Positions 22,080 to 33,030 of a stretch of 64,000 nucleotides of DNA are shown in pieces. The stretch is from Dichotomocladium elegans. Lineage: Eukaryota > Mucoromycota > Mucoromycetes > Mucorales > Lichtheimiaceae. The notes below the pieces were generated by a model. It was not told the origin of the DNA and made no database searches. It worked only from the letters and a program-made list of their open reading frames with translations. Position 1 is the stretch's first letter, and every line of letters starts with the position of its first letter. The stretch lies in contig JAIXMN010000020.1 in NCBI GenBank assembly GCA_025716815.1, positions 496,001 through 560,000 of the forward strand, given 5' to 3'. The translations under genes were made by a program, and so were the position numbers.

Positions 22080-23500
22080 ATGTAAACGAAGTTTTGTTAT
22101 AACCGGGTAAATAGTTTATTATACACTCTTTTTCAAAATCAAAGTCGCAGGATTGCATTTTGCCCATATCGAATGTCACACACATACACGGAAAGATGTC
22201 GCACAAAAAAAGAAGCTTTCTCTTTTATACATTTTAACATTCTGAAATGGGCAACCTAATTTTCTACCAAGATGGCCAAGGTCATGTCGTTGATGAGCGT
22301 GGCTGTTTTGAACCTATGGACTATGCCATTGATGAGGAAATGTACTCACTTCAATCCGTTTGTTCTCACACTGAATATCTGCATAGCATATTGTGCAAAG
22401 ATAACCCTGAGCTTACTCCCACACGCATTCCCCAGCGAAAGGATACAGACATTCGGATGAAAGAAGCTGGGATCAAGCGCAGTTACATTGGATAAACTGA
22501 CCAAGACAAGGTCAGATTTTTCAAACGGATGTTTGAGAAGATCTTGAGTGCGTCAGCTGCTAGGTCTCCATATTCGTTCAGCCCAGCGATGGGCATTACA
22601 GTACAAGAAGGGCCCTGACAGCATCTTTAAGAAACGTAGCACGGGGGGACCGTTTGCGTATTCTCAATGAAGAGCATAAGCGCATTCTTTTAGAATGCGT
22701 TGATGAAGACCCATCCATTGTTCTAGAGTAGCTGCTCCAACGATTTGAGGGTCTCAAAGCATCTAAAACGGCGCTCCATCGATTTATGAAAACGTATGCA
22801 ACTTGTCATTAAAAATGGCTCGGTTTCAGCCTATAGACAGGAATAATGCTGCGAAGATCCAAGAGCGCCTTGACTGAGTATGCAGATGGGATAGGACCGA
22901 CATCGACTTCAAAAGCTGCGTTTTTTCTTTGATGAGTCCGGATTCCATATTAACATGAAATGCAGCATGGTGTGGTCCAAGAAATGGACCCCTGCAGTGG
23001 TTACAGTACCAAAGGCAGCCACAATCGTGAGAGCAATCTCAGCATCAGGCATCATTCAATGTAGCTTGAGACTCGCGCAGCCACCAATCAAGAAAAGAAG
23101 AAGGCAGGTCAATCTGAAGTTGCGAGCAGAGGAACTGCAACTGAACATCATCTCAGCTTCCTTAAGGCAACAGTGGACGAGATGGATAAGTATGAACATA
23201 TGAAGGGCCATTAGTTGGTAATTGATAATGCACCTATCCATACGGCTTAGGATATTTCTGAATACATCGAGTCTCGGGGATATCGATATGCTTATCTTCC
23301 ACCATACTCGCCTGAACTCAATTCTATTGAGCAGTTTTGGTCAGTGGTCAAGGGCAAAGTTAAATGCAATAGGTTCTTGGAAAGCGAGACGTTGATAACA
23401 TAGATCTGCGAGGCATCCAACAGCTTAAAGTTGTGCGATTTCGAACGTTTCGTTTCTCATTCTCATATGTGCTTAGTTAACTGCCGTAATGGGAACAACT
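22080..23500 (+). mobile_element. Degenerate Tc1/IS630-like transposon, copy B
   Basis: The most complete copy by motif content. On the plus strand one can follow an N-terminal region (DIRMKEAGIKRS near 22450-22480), a middle block (FFDESGFHINMKCSMVWSKK, about 22930-22985), and the C-terminal catalytic block YLPPYSPELNSIEQFW (about 23290-23340). Several in-frame stops and frameshifts separate these, so it is a pseudogene. The element end lies near 23497, where a TCACAGTTG-like word (minus strand) is shared with copies A and C. A Fanzor-like pseudogene abuts this end. The 5' side carries the outward-facing TATA element. Confidence 0.85.
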
Positions 23501-24420
23501 GTGATCCGACTGCTCCTCCAACTTGATAATGGAGACTCCTACGCCATCCGTTTCAAGTGTACCACGAAATCGAAGTACTCCATTCTCTGCAGGCTTGAGA
23601 GCTTTGGAATGGACATCGATGACCTCATCCCATCCGCCAGGATAAGGAATTTTTTTGGTCCATGAGCGTCCCAGAATGTTTTGCCATATGATTTTTGCGT
23701 CAATCATTATGTATGACGGAGACCATGACCGACGAAGAGGGAAACAGGCAAATGCAGGCAACTGAAGTCGCTCAAAAAGGAGAGCGAGCTGGTAAAAGGC
23801 TGCCATATGTTGGATTGGATGAGCCTTTGCATCGTAGTAGATACTATGGTTGTCAAAGGCGTGGGTACTGGTGTAGGCTTCAAAAATTGGCCGGATGGTG
23901 TCGAAAGCTTCCTGAAGATAAGCTGGGTTGTCGGGGATGTCATCTCTGGATACGTTTCGACGAGCTACAATCTGCTTAAATGTTGTTGCGGGTGTAATGA
24001 TTGTCTGATTTGTGTCGGGTCCAGGCCTTGGCCAATCAGCTGCTCTTCAAGCTCCTCTTTCCGCTGTCGAATATTCAGCAAGGCATTGATAGCCCGCCGA
24101 AAATGTTGGCCGAATATTATTGGTGTAAGCAGCAACGATCTTGGCGCCTTCGTAATTTGCACATTGCTGGGAGTATGGAAAGGATGGTCGTTCATAATTT
24201 GTATATAAGAGGTATGGCGTCGAGTATTCATCAATCAGATTCCGGTATCGAGTCGTTTCCTCGCCACAGCCATGTCGTTTGTAATCGATCAATGCGAGCC
24301 AGACTTCAGCAAAGAATCTTTCGTTGATAAGAGCCCTCATGTCAAAATTTTCATTGGCTTGGAACTCGTGGAGAAAAATGTATTTTGATAGTGCGTATGC
24401 ATGCATTCCACGCGAAAGTA
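23470..24420 (-). pseudogene. Broken Fanzor/TnpB-like (RNA-guided nuclease family) gene, truncated
   Basis: Minus-strand remnant in at least two frames. From its start it reads KYIFLHEFQANENFDMRALI, then KIVAAYTNNIRPTF, then (frameshift near 24115) HFRRAINALLNIRQRKEELE, then (frameshift near 24010) DNPAYLQEAFDTIRPIFEAY, FACFPLRRSWSPSYIMIDAK and RFRGTLETDGVGVSIIK. This order matches a large family of mucoralean proteins that I believe to be Fanzor1-type, eukaryotic relatives of TnpB; the identification is from memory of the pattern. The frame ends at the edge of Tc1 copy B, before any RuvC-like catalytic part, so no active nuclease can be made. An alternative is another transposon-encoded protein of unknown type. 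Confidence 0.5.
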
Positions 24421-24500
24421 TATATTATCTATTCTTTCTTATTTGACTAGTCTCATACAAGCATTCAGATGGTAGGATTAACGGGAAATCAATTATGTAC
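24421..24500. other. Short spacer between pseudogene and MITE
   Basis: AT-rich spacer with no signal, ending with the TA that precedes the MITE. Confidence 0.3.
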
Positions 24501-24648
24501 AGTGGCCGCCCCTCATAATGATATTCATTATAGTGATAATTCATTGTAGCGATACACACAGAACAAAATTACCAGGTAAGGCTTATCCAATTCATTATAG
24601 TGATGCGATTTCCTGGAACCGAGGGTATCACTATAACAGGTGGCCACT
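24501..24648. mobile_element. MITE with pogo/Tigger-like inverted ends
   Basis: The left end reads CAGTGGCCGCCCCTCATAAT and, with a repeated ATTCATTATAGTGAT motif, the right end closes with TATCACTATAACAGGTGGCC then ACT. The right end read in reverse complement (AGTGGCCACCTGTTATAGTG) matches the left end imperfectly, and TA lies on both sides, as expected for Tc1/mariner-superfamily (pogo) target duplication. Nothing is encoded inside its roughly 148 bp, so it would depend on a transposase elsewhere. Confidence 0.55.
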
Positions 24649-24816
24649 ATAACATAAATGCACATCCAATTCTTATCAAGCCGACCTCTGAATATGCCCA
24701 ATACAATTTCGTTTCTAACAGCACCACGGACGGTATGTCGATTGCTGAAATACGCTATGCGAGTCGCCTAGGGCTAAAAAAAACCAAAATAAACAGTATC
24801 AATAATGATGGAAATC

Positions 24817-25014
24817 GTCAATGAAAAGAGCATGTGACCCGCCGCTGTATTTACTGCAGCATCGTTCATCACAAAGAAATTATGCAAGTACTCTCGGAAT
24901 GCAATAACAGGAAGTTTCCAAGCTCCTGCACCGACTAAAGGATCAGCGAGTCGATGAAAAGAGCATATGATCCGCCGCTGTATCTACTGCAGCATCGTTT
25001 ATCACAAAGAAATT
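24817..25014. repeat. Two imperfect 65-bp direct repeats upstream of R2
   Basis: The segment at 24817-24881 (starting GTCAATGAAAAGAGCATGTG) recurs at 24950-25014 (GTCGATGAAAAGAGCATATG) with few changes, including CCGCCGCTGTAT and ACTGCAGCATCGTT. The period is 133 bp. The second copy ends about 20 bp before the TATA box of R2, so it could be part of the R2 control region. Confidence 0.75.
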
Positions 25015-25019
25015 TCTTC

Positions 25020-25550
25020 TTCTCCTCCTTGATTTCTTATAAATAATGGACAACTGAGAAATCTCCTTTCTCCATCGACTTCATCCCGACCCTCTCTTCC
25101 ATGGTCTTATCCGGTATGATCGCTATAATACCAAATTATTTTATTGCAACTAACATCCACTGTCCTTTATAGATTAACCAATCATACCCGTGCTTGATGA
25201 GCCATGGAAGAGAGGAGTTCCTGAACACCCTTCCGCTCTTTTTCGCTGCCACCGCAGGCCCCATTTCGCTCCTTTCCTCCGCCGCCTGTTTCTTCTGGTG
25301 TGCTGGCTCTCTCTTCCTGTCTCTCCGTCCCGGTTATCGCCGGGGCTACCCAGGATAACTCCTGGGTCCTTCGGGGCCCTTGAGTGTAAGTTAAAGCGTA
25401 TGGAGGAGTAGTGTTTTTCTGTTGACTAACAGGTTTTAATCCATGGATGCGAAATCTTTTTGCCTATTGATACGACAAATTTATATAATTCAATGCGACA
25501 TTATTTTATCTTGTTTACGACATTTATTTTTGAAAATAAAGTAAAATTGA
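25020..25550 (+). repeat. Repeat unit R2 (TATA box, exon, intron, exon)
   Basis: The clearest unit of the family. It has a TATAAAT box at 25038-25044, a leader shared with R3 (TGGACA.CTGAGAAATC-like), an exon with ATG at 25101 ending TTATCCG, a 59-nt intron at 25114-25172 (GTATGATC...CTTTATAG) and a second exon with GTGCTTGATGAGCCATGGAA and CAGGATAACTCCTGG. The word ATGGAC at the second-exon start of R1 and R3 is ATTAAC here, so one possible frame lacks its ATG and the other meets a stop straight after the junction. This copy therefore probably makes no protein. The AT-rich tail ends near an AATAAAG. Confidence 0.65.
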
Positions 25551-25954
25551 CGTTATCTCCAGAACCTCGCCATGGAAGCGAAGCTGCACAAGCTCACAGA
25601 ACATTGGACCCCGTCCCAATTTGGATTGCTCATTCATTGGGCAGCCTCAGTAAAAATGTGTCTTGCAGTGTACCCTACGCAGGTAGGGATGAATACCTTG
25701 TATCCTTTTGCAGGCCATAAAGAGCAATCATAGAATACAACCCTCCCCCAGAAGCTGGCAAGGGAGTGCACATCTTTTGTGGTATGTAACTTTCCAACAG
25801 TGCAGGTATAATGATCTACAAGCCATCATTGCCCTCTCGATCAGCACTAAAACCGATCCTTATATATCCAGATCATGCTATTTTGTTTTTGTTTTTTTAT
25901 GCGACGCGCCGTCCGGCCATACGCAAGCGTCCACTCAACAGTTTCTTTTTCTTT
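25551..25954. other. 3' flank of R2 and Y14
   Basis: No gene is recognised between R2 and the stop codon of the minus-strand Y14 gene. It likely contains the Y14 3' untranslated region. Confidence 0.4.
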
Positions 25955-26806
25955 CTATCTTCCTGGGCTAAGACTTCGATCTCTATGGCCGCCGCGACGA
26001 TCGTTACCCCGCCGGGGGTTGTTGTTGTTGTTGATGCGTGATTCACCATCCGATTTAGCAAACGCAAAGTCGACCTTGAGGGCATGGTCATAGAGCATAG
26101 TGCCGTTGGCTTCGTCGATGGCCGTCTGCGCTTCTTTGAGCGTCTCATATTCAATCAACGCGTAGCCCTATCATGTATATAAGCTTAGTTATATTCCGCC
26201 TTTGTATTTATTACTCTATCATCCGCCGGCCACCACACACTCTTCATCTAGCGTTTACCTTGACGAAGCCAGTCCGTCTGTCGAGATTTAGGTGCAAGTT
26301 TTTGACAGTACCGTATTCCGAAAATCGTTCCAGGAGTGATTCCTCGTCTGTTTCGGGATTCACATTACGGACGATTAAGATCCAACCTTCTATAGCTGCA
26401 TGGATCGAATCAGTAAAAATTAACAAGAGAAGATGCCAATGGCAGTCAACCGGATGTGAATTTATGGTTGATTGTGCCGTGCTTCCCGTTAACTTACAGC
26501 GCTGGGGCACTAGTCCATTAGCGACGCCATCCTCATCCATGCGCGTGTCGCGTCTGTTCCGTGCACCATCTATGTATCTTTTGTGATTAGTGATCGATGG
26601 TCTGAAGCGGCAACAAGAAAATAAGTTTTTGGTCCATAGGTTTTACCGTCATTGTTTGAAAATCCTCGTCCTTTTGTTCGAACTTGTGATATGTCTATTA
26701 TATGAAATGGGTTAAGCTAAGGCATGCCATCAGGCCCCAGTGGGCAGTGGCCAGTCCTACCATGGTCCAAGACCATGCGGTCGGCTTCGCTTCGGCGATC
26801 ACTCAT
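25955..26806 (-). CDS. RBM8A: RNA-binding protein Y14 (RBM8A), exon junction complex core
   Basis: Spliced minus-strand gene starting at ATG 26804-26806 (MSDRRSEADRMVLDH). Five exons. After a short basic region (ISQVRTKGRGFSNND; RNRRDTRMDEDG) comes one RRM with diagnostic Y14 blocks: IEGWILIVRNVNPETDEESL, HLNLDRRTGFVKGY and ALIEYETLKEAQTAIDEANG, then LKVDFAFAK. The tail is Asn/Arg/Gly-rich and ends DRSLSPGR, like the RS-type tail of Y14. Y14 with Mago marks spliced exon junctions in the nucleus and supports mRNA export and quality control. The intron-rich genome fits a need for this complex. Splice phases agree across all junctions. No Mago gene is seen in this window. Confidence 0.9.
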
Positions 26807-27051
26807 TGTCGGGAGGTAAAGAAGTGAAAAAGAGGGTTGCTGAACTTGACTCCGCGCGTCTGAACGCCTTGGGACGAACTTATACATTATTTCTGTGACC
26901 GGCGAGTGAAAATGGGGGTGGGGGCTGGCTTAAATTACCATTTTTTTTTGAAGGCGGCTGTTCTGCTTTGAAGCACAATGGATGGGACATCATTTTATGC
27001 AAGAATGATTATTATCTACACGTTGGAAGGACTACATGTTTTCGAAAACTA

Positions 27052-27085
<34 letters not shown>

Positions 27086-27195
27086 TAGAGCGAGAGAACG
27101 ATAGAGAGAAAGCGAGAAAGAAAGGGAAGTGCATGAAGTTTTTTTTTATGTTCTTTGTTTTTCTTCTTTGTTTTTTTGGGTGCGTCAGGTTCGGC
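26807..27195. other. Intergenic stretch with (GT)n tract
   Basis: Y14 promoter plus GAR1 3' flank. It contains an uninterrupted GT dinucleotide tract near 27053-27080 followed by a GA-rich run. No gene is recognised. Confidence 0.5.
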
Positions 27196-28049
27196 TTACT
27201 GTCTGCCGCCAAAACCGCCACGGCCACGGCCACCGCCAAAGCCTCCTCCACGGCCACCGCCAAAGCCTCCACGGCCACCGCCACGGCCGCCACCAAAGCC
27301 TCCTCCACGACCGCCACCAAAGCCTCCACGGCCACCACCACGAGAACCGCCACGGCCACCGAAACCGCCACGGCCACCACCGCGGCCACCGCGACCGCCA
27401 CTCTTCTTTTCAACCTTGCCCTGAAGGCCTGTGGGCTTGCCACCTAATACAAGAACACAATTCATCAGCATATACACATCCACTGTTACCGAAGGGTAAA
27501 AAAAGAACATACTGTTGTTAACAGTCTTGGGCTTGGGCAAGAATCGCTCAAGAGGAAGAAGACGATCGGTTCCAATGTAAACCTTATCGTCAGTCTTGAA
27601 CGAGGTAGCAACTACGCCCTGGTCAACCTTCACAGTAAAGTAGACCTCGTTAAGAGGGCCAAGGATTTCGTCGACTTTGCCGATCTGGGACTTGTTCTCA
27701 AAGAAGATTGGGGCGTTGAAGTATGGGATCTTGGGATTGATCGATTTGCAGACCAATTCACCTTCGCATGCATGCATGAAGGTACCCATGGCTGCAATGA
27801 GGTACATATATTAGTATGTTGAACATGGGGATAGTCTATCGACCTCAGACGAGGCGCGGAATATCAAAAACGTACGGACAACTTGATCGGGAGGACCTTG
27901 CGAAGCACCATGGAAACCGCCGCGACCTCCACCACGTCCTAATTGTACAACCTGTCAATGACCTTCTTTGAAGCATGGTTGGAAAATCCGTTATCGAATT
28001 TACCTCCACGAAAACCACCTCGACCGTCACCACGATTACTGAAGCTCAT
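27196..28049 (-). CDS. GAR1: H/ACA snoRNP subunit GAR1
   Basis: Minus-strand gene from ATG 28047-28049 ([15 protein letters not shown]) to 27196. The first exons give a short N-terminal RGG segment, then [20 protein letters not shown] and the core block [20 protein letters not shown] with LNEVYFTVK, which is the Gar1 fold. The C-terminus is a long RGG/GAR box (alternating RGG and FGG) ending GFGGRQ. Introns separate the parts, including one between QVV and PMGTF and one before GGKPTG. GAR1 sits with Cbf5, Nop10 and Nhp2 and supports pseudouridylation of rRNA in the nucleolus. The repetitive GC-rich coding strand generates many long antisense frames that are shadows. Confidence 0.9.
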
Positions 28050-28238
28050 ATTTTTTTTTGTATGAAATAGGCGTAGAGTTGCAAGGAAAAAAAAAGCGAA
28101 AAATAAGCCATCCAACAAGAACAATCACGCTCCGAAAACCTAGTCACGGACAATGCTACATGTGCACCAATTTTTTTTCTTTCCCTTTTTTTTTTCCCTT
28201 CTAACTTGACAGGCTGCCCTTTCATACGCGCATTCGGT
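28050..28238. promoter_or_regulatory. Shared divergent promoter of GAR1 and RPA2
   Basis: Only 189 bp separate the two start codons. The stretch is rich in A and T tracts (for example CAAGGAAAAAAAAAGCGAAAAAT and long T runs near 28170-28195). Both genes act in ribosome production, so joint control is plausible. A GAAAAAT word recalls the RRPE element of yeast ribosome-biogenesis genes, but one partial match is weak evidence. An acceptor-like TTGACAG at 28206-28212 could end a leader intron of RPA2. Confidence 0.55.
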
Positions 28239-31200
28239 ATGCCTTCTACGTTTAATACCTTGGAGCGGGAACGTATGTTCCGGGAGCCGTCGAGCACGGA
28301 GTTCGGTGTTCCACTCTTGCAAGAAGTGACTTTGCCACATATCGAATCTTTCAACAGCCTAACCGAGTTCGGCAACACGGGCGAGGGCCTTCTCAATTAC
28401 GCTATCAAGGACATTGGCAGTGTCTCTGTATTTGATTACACCCCGAACGACGCCCATGTTGCGGCTGATGGCACTCCACTTGGCCACAAGATTACCTTTT
28501 GGGTGGAAGATCCAAAGATCTCGATGCCAACGGTTAGCAACAAAGATGCTTACTCTATTAATCGGAGAATCTACCCTAGCCAGTGCCGCGAAGGTCTCAA
28601 CACTTACAGTGGAACTCTTAGCATCAAACTCTGCTGGCGCGTAGACGACGGCCCTGTCACCTCGGAGATACGCGACCTCGGCTTGCTTCCGATCATGGTC
28701 CGATCGAACCGTTGTAACCTGAAGGGTATGTTCCCAAAACAGCTCATTGAGCACCATGAAGAATCCGAGGAAATGGGAGGCTATTTTATCGTAAACGGTA
28801 TCGAGAAGCTCGTTCGTCTTTTGATTGTTCCCCGCCGGAACCACGTTACCGCTATCATCCGTAATTCCTTCCAAAATCGTGGACCGGTCTACTCGCCCTA
28901 TGGTTGCGCCATCCGCTGTGCGCGCCCTGATCAGACCACCCAAACCAACACTGTTCACTATCTCAATGACGGCAACGCGATGCTTCGCTTTGCCTGGCGC
29001 AAGCAAGAATACATGGTACCTGCGATGCTCTTCCTCAAGGCATTAGTCAACACGTCAGATAAAGAAATCTTCGATGCGCTCTGTCAAGGGGATGTGAAGA
29101 ATACCTTCTTAACCGATCGTGTTGAGCTACTCTTGCGTAGCTTCAAAATCTACTCGTTGTACACCCGCGAAGACTGTCTTGCATACCTCGGTGGGAAATT
29201 CCGCGTTATCATGGGTCTTGATGACGATCTGACGGATGCGCAGATCGGTGAAGCTATTCTTGACAAGATCATTCTTGTCCACCTGAAGGACAACCGCGAC
29301 AAATTTAACTTGCTTATGTAAGCCGGGTGGATGACTTCGGAGGAAAATAAGGTTCTGACGTGAGATTTTTGACAGTTACATGATCCGTAAACTCTACTCT
29401 CTTGTTTCGGGCGATTGTCGCGCTGATAATCCGGATTCTCCCCAGCATCAAGAGGTGCTTTTGCCTGGTCATATCTATAATATGATCATCAAGGAGAAGA
29501 TCTTTGATTGGCTGCAATCTATTAAGCAGCAGATTCGTAGTATTGTTCGCCTGAGCCCTGAGAAGGTCGATTTCTTTAACAGTAAGATTTCACGAAGGAT
29601 GAGGTGGAGACAAACAATGGCTTCTGAATCATGTTCTATCAGGAACATTTGTCATGGGCGCTGTCCGTCGAGTCAACTGCGATGTTGGTCGAAAGCTTTC
29701 ATATTTCTTGGCAACTGGAAATCTAGTGTCGAAGACAGGTCTTGATTTGCAGCAGGTATGAGACGAGGGGTGAAACGGGGATGAAACACTGGAAGCACCA
29801 GGATATTAACTGACATGTCTGTAACAAGGTGAGCGGTTACACGATTGTGGCCGAGAAACTTAACTTCTACCGTTTCATCTCCCATTTTCGATGTATCCAT
29901 CGTGGTGCCTTCTTTGCTGAGCTGAAGACCACGTCAGTCCGTAAATTGCTTCCCGAGGCCTGGGGCTTCCTATGCCCTGTCCATACGCCTGATGGTTCTC
30001 CGTGTGGTTTGCTAAATCATTTGGCACACAAATGCAAGGTGATCAATGAGCCTCTTTCAGTCCAGAGTATCCCAGGAATGCTTGCATCTCTTGGTGTTTC
30101 TCAGCCAGTGTTACACACGATTGGCCGACCTGATGATGTGGCGGTTATGCTGGATGGTCGCATTGTCGGCTGGTGTTCTGCAAAGAACGCTGAGAAGGTG
30201 GCCCAGCGTCTCAAGTTCTGTCGTGTTAACAGACAAAAAGACGTTCCGCTTGACATCGAAATCGTCAATGTTCCTGTCACCTATGGTGGCGAATATCCTG
30301 GTCTCTATATCTTTTCCACGCCGGCTCGCATGATGCGTCCGGTCAAGTTCCTTGCGAACGGCAAGGAGGACATGGTTGGAACTTTTGAGCAGGTGTATAT
30401 GGACATTGCATGTATGGATGATGAGGTTGTTCCTGGCGTCACGACACACCAAGAGTTTACACCAACGAACATCTTCAGTATCATTGCCAACATGACGCCC
30501 TTCTCTGATTTCAATCAATCTCCTAGAAATATGTACCAGTGTCAGGTAAGAGAGAGAAAATATACGAAACAGGAAGAAAAATTTCTGATCGTTGTAAATG
30601 AAGATGGGTAAACAAACTATGGGTACTCCATCCACTGTTTTCAACCACCGAACCGACAACAAGCTCTACCGTCTCCAAACAGGTCAGACGCCTGTCGTTC
30701 GGCCAACAGCTCATTCGGACTATGGTTTCGATGGCTTCCCTAATGGTGCTAATGCGATTGTTGCTGTGATTTCTTATACCGGTTACGATATGGAGGATGC
30801 TATGATTCTGAACAAGTCTGCGCACGAACGCGGGTTTGGCTACGGTACAGTCTACAAGTCAGAGGTGATCGATCTGGAGCAGATGCGTGCCAGCGGTGAG
30901 AGCCTGTCCTATTTCTTTGGTTTAGGCCAGTTCAAGTCAAACAACAAAATCCGCGGGTTTATCGGTCCAGATGGTCTTCCTCATGTTGGCACCCATCTTA
31001 AGGCGGATGATCCGTTCTATTGTTATGTCGAAGAAGCCACAGGCCGCACCGTGCTCAAGAAGTACAAGGGTCCCGAGGACGGCTATGTCGAAGAAATCCG
31101 TGTGCTCGGAAACGAGAGCGGCACTTCAGAGGCGCAAAAGGTCCATATTAAACTGCGCATTACCCGTTCTCCTGTTATCGGTGATAAATTCTCGTCTCGT

Positions 31201-32079
31201 CACGGCCAAAAGGGTGTTTGCTCACAAAAGTGGCCTGCCGTGGACATGCCATTCACTGAGTCTGGCATGCAGCCCGACGTCATTATCAATCCCCATGCCT
31301 TCCCTTCGCGCATGACGATTGGTATGTTCGTCGAGAGTTTGGCAGGCAAAGCAGGTGCACTACACGGTATCTCGCAAGACAGTACGCCGTTCAAGTAAGG
31401 AAGCAAATTGCGGATGGTGAGAGGGATCAAAACTTATATTACGTTTGTTTATTAGGTTCAACGAAAAATTCACGGCCGCAGACTACTTTGGTGAACAATT
31501 GCTCAAGGCCGGCTATAGTTATCATGGCAACGAGCCAATGTACTCCGGTACCACGGGCACGGAGATGAAGATGGACATCTACATCGGTGTTGTATATTAT
31601 CAGCGTCTGCGACACATGGTCAACGATAAGTTCCAGGTCCGTACCACAGGTCCTGTCCACAATCTGACGATGCAGCCTGTCAAGGGCCGTAAGCGTGCTG
31701 GTGGTATCCGTCTTGGTGAAATGGAGCGCGATTCTCTGCTTGCGCACGGCACATCCTTCTTGCTGCAGGATCGATTGATGAACTGTTCTGATTATTCACA
31801 GGTATGTGACGCCAACCTTTCACACATATATTCTCCGCGATATGGTAATCGTTTGCTGACATGCTGGAATAGGCTCATGTATGCCGACTTTGTGGTTCAC
31901 TTGTATCACCCATCTCGACCAAGATTGTGTCCACTGTGGCGAACAAGCGAGAGATGGAGTGCCGAGCATGCGGCACTTCTGACGGGATTGAACTGGTTGC
32001 GATCCCCTATGTCTTCAGATACCTGACTACGGAGCTCATGAGCTTGGGTATCAGACTTACGCTCGGCGTTAAGCCGTAA
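28239..32079 (+). CDS. RPA135: DNA-directed RNA polymerase I second-largest subunit (RPA2/Rpa135)
   Basis: Seven exons: 28239-29317, 29376-29581, 29643-29755, 29829-30545, 30604-31394, 31456-31801 and 31873-32079, giving about 1152 residues, the normal size. The N-terminus ([39 protein letters not shown]) and [20 protein letters not shown] point to Pol I rather than Pol II or III. Hallmarks include [20 protein letters not shown], the catalytic-site region [20 protein letters not shown] and [20 protein letters not shown]. The last exon closes the C-terminal zinc site (CRLCGS...CRACGT). It transcribes rDNA in the nucleolus with Rpa190. The upstream frame starting with TTG at 28206 is not used. 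All exon phases agree. Confidence 0.95.
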
Positions 32080-32293
32080 GGCAAAAAGCGAGGAAAGCAA
32101 TCAATTCGCGTAGATAAAACCCCTCTAAAAAAGTATTATGCATGTTCATTCACATCATTTCTAAGCACTCCAAATCCCTCCAACCTTTCTTCCCCCCCCC
32201 GCCGCGCACTTTCTTCTGCTTTATCTCACATTCCAGTTCATCTCGGAAGCTTGTTCCCCCCTCTCCCGTAGTAGAATTGTATTTTTATTTTTA

Positions 32294-33030
32294 TTAAACA
32301 GCTAGCATGTTCTCAAAGAATGAACGGACGACTACCGCGAGGCTGAGCACCTTGGTAGCCTCTAAGCCGATATAGGCATATTGGATCCATTGTATCTTCC
32401 GATTGGTCATATCTTTCGCTCCACCAATAGTAGTCGCCTTTGGGAAAAAATAAATGGTTTGGATGGCCGTGACGAAAGGCGGGATGAGCACCGCAGCTGT
32501 CAATGCACGTTGTTCTCGGCCGCTGCCAGCATCGGTTCGGGATCGCCAGGTCAGGAAGAAGTCGAGACTGATAACGCTGGCTATCATCTTTATTATTATT
32601 ATTATTATTGGATATCCCCACACCCACAGATAAAGACCATAAAGTCAATATATATACAGGCACGATGGAAGAATAGCTTTTGTTGATGGAGAAAAAGGAG
32701 GACCGTGGGATGATTTGCTGCGTAACATACCTCGACTTTGTTCATCCCGCCAAATCTGTACCGAGCAATATTAGCCTTTTGTGGGCCTTCAAGGCCTGGG
32801 ACGGCGTAATACAGGATGGGAGCGAACATGAAATTGGAGTTGAATGCGACAGCAAGCCAGTAGAGATGAAGTGCGGCGAGTCGGAGGGCAATGCGCCTTG
32901 TTGGCATGGGCTGCAAGATGCGCGTGTGCTGGAGTGCTTCGCCGGCAAGCGCAGGAATGAAGACAGCAACCGGTGACCAAGGATGGATCAAGAACTGAGC
33001 AAGCGCAGGAGCAAAAGTCGATGGCATCAT
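32294..33030 (-). CDS. Unknown multi-pass membrane protein
   Basis: Two exons, 32731-33030 and 32294-32587, giving 197 residues from MMPSTFAPALAQFLIHPWSP to the end. Hydrophobic segments include AVFIPALAGEALQ, ALRLAALHLYWLAVAF, FMFAPILYYAVPGL, AAVLIPPFVTAIQTIYFF and LEATKVLSLAVVVRSFF. The junction between KVE and MIASVISLDFFLTWR fits phase 0. The intron of 143 nt includes an (ATT)n microsatellite next to the acceptor (AATAAAG). I do not recognise the family. It lies convergent to RPA2, 214 bp from its stop. Confidence 0.6.

Noticed and set aside
25695..25712. GTATCCTTTTGCAG as a second U12-type donor
   Set aside because: No coding sequence flanks it, and it reads straight into a possible acceptor a few bases later, so it is chance.
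27155..27440. Pro-rich and Ala-rich frames antisense or out of frame to the GAR1 tail
   Set aside because: They arise from the GC-rich RGG repeat. GAR1 in its own frame explains the sequence fully.
28206..28238. Start at 28206 for RPA2
   Set aside because: The codon is TTG; the conserved N-terminus begins at the ATG at 28239.
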